Source: WTJX01 sp045106295 (lineage in GTDB: Bacteria; Bacteroidota; Bacteroidia; Cytophagales; JAAEPT01). From it: a stretch of 26,892 bases of DNA. The stretch's first letter is position 1; each line of letters starts with the position of its first letter. The stretch lies in assembly GCA_045106295.1 (NCBI GenBank), contig JBGCEI010000088.1, positions 1 through 26,892 of the forward strand. The letters run 5' to 3'. Of the stretch, positions 21,749-26,892 are shown one piece after another. A model generated the notes under the pieces. It worked only from the letters and a program-made list of their open reading frames with translations, was not told the DNA's origin and did not search any database. Made by a program: the position numbers and the translations under genes.

Positions 21749-24550
21749 CTACAGCTTTCCTCTTATGTATTCCGCAGTATAATTCGTTTCTTCTTTCGCT
21801 AAGTCCTCCGGCGTACCTGCAAAGCAAACCGTTCCCCCTCTTTCTCCTCCTTCTGGCCCCATATCGATTACCCAATCGGCAGATTTAATCACTTCAGTAT
21901 TATGTTCTATGATAATCACTGAATGACCTTTGTCGATTAGTGCATTAATAGACGTCAATAACTTCTGGATGTCATGGAAATGAAGTCCAGTGGTAGGCTC
22001 ATCGAAGATAAATAGAATCTTTTCTTTCTCTCCAGCACCTTTCCCTAAAAAAGAAGCCAATTTCACACGTTGTGCTTCACCACCACTTAGTGAATTAGAC
22101 GACTGCCCCAAAGTCACATAACCCAACCCTACACGCTGTAAAGGCAACAGTAAATTCTGAATCTTAGGTTGTTCAGCAAAGAAAGCAATGCTATCATCTA
22201 CTGTCATATTCAACACGTCGTAGATCGATTTTTCTTTGTACCGAACCTCTAATATTTCTTCTTTGAATTTCTTTCCTTTACAGTCTTCACACTCCAGCGA
22301 AATATCAGCCATAAACTGCATTTCTATGCGCTGAATTCCTTCTCCCTGGCATGCCTCACAACGTCCCCCTTCTACATTAAAAGAAAAAACGGCTTGTTTG
22401 TACCCTCTAGCTTTCGATACATCTTGGTTGGTAAACAACTTTCTGATTTCGTCGTATGCTTTAATGTATGTCACCGGATTCGATCGAGAAGATTTCCCGA
22501 TAGGGTTTTGATCCACATACTCAATTCTCGTTAACTGACTGATGTCTCCACTAATGGATTCATACTTTCCAGAAAACTCCCCATACTCCCCAAATTGCTT
22601 CTGCAAAGCAGGGTAAACTATTTTTTTCACTAAAGTAGATTTACCCGATCCGCTGACTCCCGTAATCACCGTTAGGATTCCCAATGGAAGATCTACATCT
22701 ACATGTTGTAAATTATTTTCCGAAGCCCCTCTAACTTTTATTTTATTAAACCATTTTCTACGCTTAGTAGGGCTGTCTATTTTCAGTTCTTCGTTAAGGT
22801 ATTTAGCTGTGTACGAATCTGTTTTTCCAGCATTAATGTCATCTATCGTTCCTTGGAAAATCAATTCTCCACCCAACGTCCCCGCATCAGGACCAATGTC
22901 GATCACCTGATCCGCTGCCTTAATTACTTCTTCTTCATGTTCCACTACAATGACCGTATTGCCCAAATCCCGCAGATGCTTCAATACGTTGATCAGTCGA
23001 GCCGTATCTTTTGGGTGTAATCCAATACTTGGCTCATCCAACACATACATAGAACCCACCAAAGCACTACCCAAAGAAGTAGCCAATTTAATTCGTTGAA
23101 ACTCTCCACCCGAAAGGCTAGACGTCAATCGGTTCATGGTCAAATAGCCTAAGCCTACGTCCATCAAGTACGACAGTCTATTTTTAATTTCTCTACGGAT
23201 TCGATCTGCTACTTTTGCATCGTATTCGTTCAGTGTTAATCCATCAAAGAACGTAACTAATTTCTCTACCGGTAGCAATACCAAATCTTGAATCGACGTC
23301 CCCTCAATCGTTACATAAGATGCCTCTTTACGAATCCGAGTTCCTTTACATTCTGGGCAGCTTGTTCTTCCTCGGTAACGAGAAAGCATCACTCGGTATT
23401 GGATTTTATGAACCTGACCTTCTATGTGTTGGAAAAAAGCATTTAACCCTTCAAAATACTCATTCCCTGTCCACAGCAGTTCTTTTTCTTTCTTACTCAA
23501 TTCTGAGTAAGAGCGGTGAATCGGAAAATTAAATTTGATACCGTGCTCAATCAATGGTTTTACCCAAGCGCTCATCTTTTCTCCTCTCCACGGAACAATT
23601 GCATTTTCGTAAATCGATTTGCTTTTGTCTGGTACCACTAAGTCAGGATCTATCCCCAACACATGCCCAAACCCATCACAATTTCTACAAGCACCGTAAG
23701 GATTGTTGAAGCTAAAAAAATTGATCGTCGGTTCATTAAATGCCACACCATCCAATTCAAACTTATCAGAAAAGGAAATCAGCTTTTCACCTGGTTTTTG
23801 TACCATACAGCTTCCTTGTCCTTCGTAGAATGCCGTTTGGATAGAATCTGCCAATCGAAACTGAGCACTTTCATCACCTTGTTTTACAACCGCCCTATCG
23901 ATCAGGATGTAATAGGTTGCTTTTTTATCTTTAATTCCCCCTTCTAACAGTTCTTCTATGAATACCGTTTCTTCGTTTACCACCACACGGGAAAACCCTT
24001 TTTGAAGCAATAACGAAAGCTCTTCTTCCAAGCTACGCCCTTCTACCAGATAGAGTGGACATAACACTAACAAACGAGTACCTTCTTCTTTTCCGTAGAT
24101 ATAATTCACCACATCCGTTACCGAATCTTTCTTTACCTCCTTCCCAGAAATGGGCGAATACGTTTTTCCTATCCTAGCGAATAATAGCTTCAGGTAATCA
24201 TAAATTTCTGTAGTAGTCCCCACCGTAGAACGAGGGTTTTTGGAGGTTACCTTTTGCTCTACTGCAATGGCTGGGGAAATTCCTTTGATGTAGTCTACTT
24301 CGGGCTTTTCCATTCTACCCAAAAACTGACGGGCATAAGAGTTCAAGCTCTCCACGTACATGCGTTGCCCTTCGGCAAATAAGGTGTCAAATGCCAAAGA
24401 CGATTTCCCTGAACCCGAAACACCCGTAATCACCACCAGTTTATTCCGTGGAATGGCAACACTCACATTTTTTAGGTTGTTTACCCTTGCATTTTTAATC
24501 GTAATAAATTCCTTGGAATCTAAGGTGTCGAATGCTTCTTCAGTAATCAT
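21749..24550 (-). CDS. uvrA: UvrABC system protein A (excinuclease subunit A)
   Basis: 933 residues from ATG 24550. UvrA finds bulky DNA lesions and loads UvrB in nucleotide excision repair. Two ABC ATPase modules: Walker A GVSGSGKS at 43-50 and again near residue 631; ABC signatures LSGGEFQRIKLA and LSGGEAQRVKLA; Walker B blocks VLDEPSIGLHP and IFDEPTTGLH. Cys pairs for zinc are present (CPECKG; CEACQGEG with CEDCKGK). The open frame extends to a TTG at 24577, but that codon lies inside a perfect TACTTTTG promoter element, so ATG 24550 is preferred. The gene appears to be monocistronic. Confidence 0.97.
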   Translation of the reverse strand: MITEEAFDTLDSKEFITIKNARVNNLKNVSVAIPRNKLVVITGVSGSGKSSLAFDTLFAEGQRMYVESLNSYARQFLGRMEKPEVDYIKGISPAIAVEQKVTSKNPRSTVGTTTEIYDYLKLLFARIGKTYSPISGKEVKKDSVTDVVNYIYGKEEGTRLLVLCPLYLVEGRSLEEELSLLLQKGFSRVVVNEETVFIEELLEGGIKDKKATYYILIDRAVVKQGDESAQFRLADSIQTAFYEGQGSCMVQKPGEKLISFSDKFELDGVAFNEPTINFFSFNNPYGACRNCDGFGHVLGIDPDLVVPDKSKSIYENAIVPWRGEKMSAWVKPLIEHGIKFNFPIHRSYSELSKKEKELLWTGNEYFEGLNAFFQHIEGQVHKIQYRVMLSRYRGRTSCPECKGTRIRKEASYVTIEGTSIQDLVLLPVEKLVTFFDGLTLNEYDAKVADRIRREIKNRLSYLMDVGLGYLTMNRLTSSLSGGEFQRIKLATSLGSALVGSMYVLDEPSIGLHPKDTARLINVLKHLRDLGNTVIVVEHEEEVIKAADQVIDIGPDAGTLGGELIFQGTIDDINAGKTDSYTAKYLNEELKIDSPTKRRKWFNKIKVRGASENNLQHVDVDLPLGILTVITGVSGSGKSTLVKKIVYPALQKQFGEYGEFSGKYESISGDISQLTRIEYVDQNPIGKSSRSNPVTYIKAYDEIRKLFTNQDVSKARGYKQAVFSFNVEGGRCEACQGEGIQRIEMQFMADISLECEDCKGKKFKEEILEVRYKEKSIYDVLNMTVDDSIAFFAEQPKIQNLLLPLQRVGLGYVTLGQSSNSLSGGEAQRVKLASFLGKGAGEKEKILFIFDEPTTGLHFHDIQKLLTSINALIDKGHSVIIIEHNTEVIKSADWVIDMGPEGGERGGTVCFAGTPEDLAKEETNYTAEYIRGKL

Positions 24551-24574
24551 ATGAGTGAATGAAATTTCGTGAGG

Positions 24575-24582
24575 CAAAAGTA
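24575..24582 (-). promoter_or_regulatory. uvrA promoter -7 element
   Basis: On the minus strand TACTTTTG, a perfect TAnnTTTG, 25 bp before ATG 24550. It overlaps the upstream TTG codon, ruling that start unlikely. No LexA-like box was noticed. Confidence 0.45.
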
Positions 24583-24640
24583 AGCAATTTTGAGGTAAAA
24601 AGATTACTGGGCGAACTTACAATAAGTTACTTTTATGTAC

Positions 24641-24850
24641 TTATTCCTCATACCAGGTACCCGCAAAGCTTAAGTCTTCGTCTATTTCTTCCCAGTGGAT
24701 TCCGAAGGGAGAAACTTCAAAAGACTCTCTCTGCTTTTGACTAGCTTTTGCTAATCGCTTATATTGAGAAATAGGTAAATACTTCTTTTTTCCTTTATCG
24801 GTTAAATGATAGATATTCTTATTATCTATCCATACTTTTTGAACTTCCAT
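24641..24850 (-). CDS. DUF2442 protein, possible antitoxin partner
   Basis: 69 residues from ATG 24850. The sequence VWIDNKNIYHLTDKGKKKYLPISQY, then RLAKAS and FGIHWEEIDEDLSFAG, follows the DUF2442 pattern (short strand-rich N-terminus, GIHW near the end). The frame is open further upstream to ATG 24910, but that would overlap the whole end of the DUF4160 gene; ATG 24850 starts 4 bp after its stop and agrees with family length. DUF4160 and DUF2442 genes are often neighbours, and a toxin-antitoxin role has been suspected; no direct evidence is visible here. Confidence 0.8.
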   Translation of the reverse strand: MEVQKVWIDNKNIYHLTDKGKKKYLPISQYKRLAKASQKQRESFEVSPFGIHWEEIDEDLSFAGTWYEE

Positions 24851-24854
24851 TCTA

Positions 24855-25088
24855 TTATTTTTTAAAGAAGTTATTCCATGCTTCGATAATGATGTCTTTA
24901 TTCTCATCAATTAAAGATTCTGCAAGTTTAACATCCTTACTCTTTAACCCTTTATTTTCAACACACTCTATTCTTTCAACATTAAATTTAGCTTCTCCGT
25001 CTGCATTTTTGACATGTACATGAATAGGTAAATGATCATTTGAATAAAAGAAAAAACGAAGGCCGAAAGCTCTAAATATTGTTGGCAT
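24855..25088 (-). CDS. DUF4160 protein
   Basis: 77 residues. Starts MPTIFRAFGLRFFFYSNDHLPIHVHV when read in two parts (residues 1-12 and 13-26): the MPTI start, FFYSNDH and PIHVHV histidine block are the DUF4160 hallmark, with ENKDIIIEAWNNFF at the C-terminus. The function is not established. It is followed after 4 bp by the DUF2442 gene and precedes it in the same transcript. Small paired genes of this kind are usually mobile and patchily distributed among strains. No clear promoter was found in the 130-bp gap upstream. Confidence 0.82.
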   Translation of the reverse strand: MPTIFRAFGLRFFFYSNDHLPIHVHVKNADGEAKFNVERIECVENKGLKSKDVKLAESLIDENKDIIIEAWNNFFKK

Positions 25089-25186
25089 TTTATTACTTTT
25101 TATTTTTTTAACTACTCTTTTAAGAACACTATTTTCTTATGTAAAAGTTCTAATTCTTCTCTTTTTGTTTTTTTAACCAGTTACCA

Positions 25187-25210
25187 ATTTTCGTGGAATG
25201 GCGCGAAAAT
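25187..25210. repeat. Hairpin containing the second copy of the dispersed AATGGCGCGA motif
   Basis: ATTTTCGTG pairs with CGCGAAAAT (9 bp, one G-U) around GAATGG. Bases 25189-25206 match 15 of 18 of the copy at 5971-5988. It lies just after the hxpB-like gene; no T-run follows on the minus strand, so it is a poor terminator. Confidence 0.5.
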
Positions 25211-25218
25211 GCTATTTC

Positions 25219-25887
25219 TTAAGTCAACGCATTATTCAAAACAGTAAGCATATTTTCATCTACTTCTGCCAAATTTTTTACTTTTACTTCTGAGATACTA
25301 AATCTTTCTTGCTCCCAAACAGCTGGTTCAGGTACTGCAATTGTTTTCATCCGTGCGGACTTTGCCGATAACAACCCATAAAACGAATCTTCTATTGCCA
25401 CACAATCTGTCGGTTCTACACCTAATTTCTTAGCTGTTTTTAAATAAATAGCTGGATGGGGTTTCCCGTATTTTTCAAATTCTGCTGAATTAATGGAATG
25501 AAACACTTCTTTTAGTCCTAATTTATCTACCGTAGCATTCATGATAGAATTTGGAGAAGATGTTGCCAAACCAATCTTAAATCCTTTAGACTGAAAAAGA
25601 GAAATAAGGTGACCTACTCCTTCCATAGGTTTAGCTTCTGCATAAATTAACTCCACCATTTTCTCTACAATCATTTCTGTAGTCCTTTCAGGAGAAGTTC
25701 CTTTCCAAGGTGATTTCTCATAACGGTATTCTACTACTTTGTCTATTCTTATCCCTGTTGTTTCAGCGCACTCTTTTTCTGTAATATTTAACCCTACTTC
25801 AGCAAATACTGCCACCATCGCCCTTCGCCAGATTGGTTCAGAATCTACTAGTACTCCATCCATATCAAAAATTGCTGCCTGTAACAT
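25219..25887 (-). CDS. hxpB: HAD sugar-phosphate phosphatase, HxpB-like
   Basis: 222 residues. Motif I FDMDGVLVDSEP (nucleophile D8, acid D10), an alpha-helical cap, motif II ATSSP, motif III K in KYGKPHP and motif IV IEDSFYG place it in the beta-phosphoglucomutase-like HAD group. The cap sequence GIRIDKVVEYRY followed by PWKGTS, and the SARMKTIAVP block, closely follow Escherichia coli YniC/HxpB, a phosphatase of 2-deoxyglucose-6-phosphate and hexitol phosphates. It probably detoxifies or recycles sugar phosphates in the cytoplasm. Upstream is a 12-bp palindrome that could be an operator. Monocistronic in appearance. Confidence 0.85.
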   Translation of the reverse strand: MLQAAIFDMDGVLVDSEPIWRRAMVAVFAEVGLNITEKECAETTGIRIDKVVEYRYEKSPWKGTSPERTTEMIVEKMVELIYAEAKPMEGVGHLISLFQSKGFKIGLATSSPNSIMNATVDKLGLKEVFHSINSAEFEKYGKPHPAIYLKTAKKLGVEPTDCVAIEDSFYGLLSAKSARMKTIAVPEPAVWEQERFSISEVKVKNLAEVDENMLTVLNNALT

Positions 25888-25904
25888 AGGTAAGGTTAAA
25901 AATG

Positions 25905-25916
25905 AACTTGCAAGTT
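25905..25916. promoter_or_regulatory. 12-bp palindrome upstream of hxpB
   Basis: AACTTGCAAGTT is an exact palindrome 18 bp before the ATG, where a repressor could block transcription. No partner site was seen. Confidence 0.3.
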
Positions 25917-25991
25917 ACAGAATCTAGTGTTCAGTTTTAGCAAAAAGTTGATTACGACTTAAATGAGAGGTAGGTTGTGTATTTAGATTAA

Positions 25992-26025
25992 TAAAAAAAC
26001 TCGTCAGGATAATATGACGAGTTTT
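25992..26025 (-). terminator. Rho-independent terminator of the partial lipoprotein gene
   Basis: AAAACTCGTCA (25996-26006) pairs perfectly with TGACGAGTTTT (26015-26025), an 11-bp stem with an 8-nt loop. On the minus strand a run of seven T follows. It is 24 bp past the stop codon. Confidence 0.85.
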
Positions 26026-26048
26026 AAATATTTTTTTATACTAAAATA

Positions 26049-26892
26049 CTATTTGCTTAAATCAATCAAGATGGTATTTCCTGTTGATGTAGTAACCTCA
26101 AATTTTTGGTCACAGCTTCCATCTCCAAAATCAATAGAGCGAGAAAAAGTACCTGAAGTTCGTTCTATTTCTACTTCTTTGATCCCACTAACAGGTATCC
26201 ATCTATGCTTACCAATTAATCCTCCTTCTTGTTTACATGTGCTATAAAAAACGAGAGGTGTAGCAGTATTCACTGTACTTGTTCTCGTTACGCCAGTTCT
26301 GCTTACATTTGTTGTAGTACCTGAAACAGAAATGATATCATCCGACTTATCTTCTGGGGTATCTTGTAAATCAACAGTTCGTGTTCTTCCTGATGACGAC
26401 CATAGAGCTGTACTAGAATCACTAAACGTTAGTTTACCACCTGTTACACTGACCGTAAAAACTAGGTTTCCATCTACATTAGGTCCCTGATTCTTTACCT
26501 CTCTAGTTCCTTCAACTTTTGTGTTATCTACATAATAATTATCTAAAGTAGTAGTAATAACAGCGCCAGTGTTACGATGTCTATCTGTATAAGTAAATAT
26601 TATTTTACCTTTTCTAGTTCTACCATAATAGTCACAACCAGTTGTACCAAAATCAATTGTGATTGTATCCAAGTCATTAGAGTTAGCGTTGTTTTTTGTT
26701 ATTGTATGACATAGAGCCGTAATTCTACCAGATGAAGAAGATGTATAGGTTGCATTATCTGTAATTTCTCTAGTGATAGAGCTTAAGTCATTAAATTCAT
26801 TTTCTGAATCAGTATTATCTATGATCTCTTGTGTGTTTGTACTTGCCTCTATGACGGTCTCTTGTTCTTTATCACATGAAGAAAATAGGAAC
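26049..26892 (-). CDS. Surface lipoprotein of unknown function (N-terminus cut by the window edge)
   Basis: The frame is open to the right edge; about 280 residues are visible. The first visible residues FLFSSCDKEQ form the end of a lipoprotein signal with the lipidated Cys, so only a few residues are missing. A TTG at 26672 would be a false internal start. After an acidic, Ser/Thr-rich tether come two beta-rich halves, each centred on an IDFG...C block: ITIDFGTTGCDYYGRTRKGK and RSIDFGDGSCDQKF. Such chains occur as cell-surface lipoproteins in Bacteroidota; the function is unknown. The terminator is immediately downstream. Confidence 0.7.
   Translation of the reverse strand, partial: FLFSSCDKEQETVIEASTNTQEIIDNTDSENEFNDLSSITREITDNATYTSSSSGRITALCHTITKNNANSNDLDTITIDFGTTGCDYYGRTRKGKIIFTYTDRHRNTGAVITTTLDNYYVDNTKVEGTREVKNQGPNVDGNLVFTVSVTGGKLTFSDSSTALWSSSGRTRTVDLQDTPEDKSDDIISVSGTTTNVSRTGVTRTSTVNTATPLVFYSTCKQEGGLIGKHRWIPVSGIKEVEIERTSGTFSRSIDFGDGSCDQKFEVTTSTGNTILIDLSK

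Noticed and set aside
24551..24577. TTG 24577 as start of uvrA
   Set aside because: The codon overlaps a perfect TAnnTTTG promoter element; ATG 24550 is downstream of the likely transcript start.
24851..24910. Longer DUF2442 start at 24910
   Set aside because: It would run across the end of the DUF4160 gene; the ATG at 24850 fits family length and spacing.
26670..26672. TTG 26672 as start of the right-edge lipoprotein
   Set aside because: The frame is open upstream to a lipobox at the window edge, so this is an internal codon.

Overview
The window comes from an AT-rich member of the Bacteroidota, most likely a gliding marine Cytophagales (Flammeovirgaceae-like). This rests on several things seen together: a GldB gliding lipoprotein, a LytS/LytTR-type two-component system with TPR repeats, Bacteroidota-type release factor 1, many TAnnTTTG (-7) promoter motifs, few Shine-Dalgarno sequences, and outer-membrane or lipoprotein genes at both ends. 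The genus is inference only.

Layout. Bases 1-750 hold the 3' end of a beta-barrel (alginate-export-type) gene and a strong terminator. Bases 804-5839 hold a leftward family-9 glycosyltransferase, a rightward tatA-gatA-lytic transglycosylase group, and a leftward membrane-anchored protein whose stop codon interlocks with that of the transglycosylase. Bases 6101-8468 hold pyrH-frr and a XerC/D recombinase. Bases 8509-12555 hold a tight leftward four-gene group: an unrecognised 372-residue protein with a kinase-like residue pattern, a KdsC-like HAD phosphatase, a membrane-anchored papain-family peptidase, and a BadF-type amino-sugar kinase. Bases 12788-14900 hold gldB and an AraC-family regulator.

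Bases 15042-20176 form a leftward run: sensor kinase, LytTR regulator, prfA, a DUF3592-like protein and a BASS-type transporter. It diverges from a vWA lipoprotein gene (20334-21491). Between the kinase and the vWA gene lie three direct repeats with an exact 21-bp period, the geometry of a LytTR binding site. After the vWA gene comes a palindromic MITE-like element. The rest is leftward: uvrA, a DUF4160/DUF2442 pair, an HxpB-type sugar-phosphate phosphatase, and a partial surface lipoprotein cut by the right edge.

Most genes are core housekeeping or envelope functions. The parts that look least described are the kinase-like protein with its operon partners, the 21-bp repeat array, and two small dispersed repeats (AACCCGAAATATGCAT type; AATGGCGCGA type). 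No tRNA, rRNA, CRISPR array or complete insertion sequence was seen. No gap between genes exceeds 300 bases.
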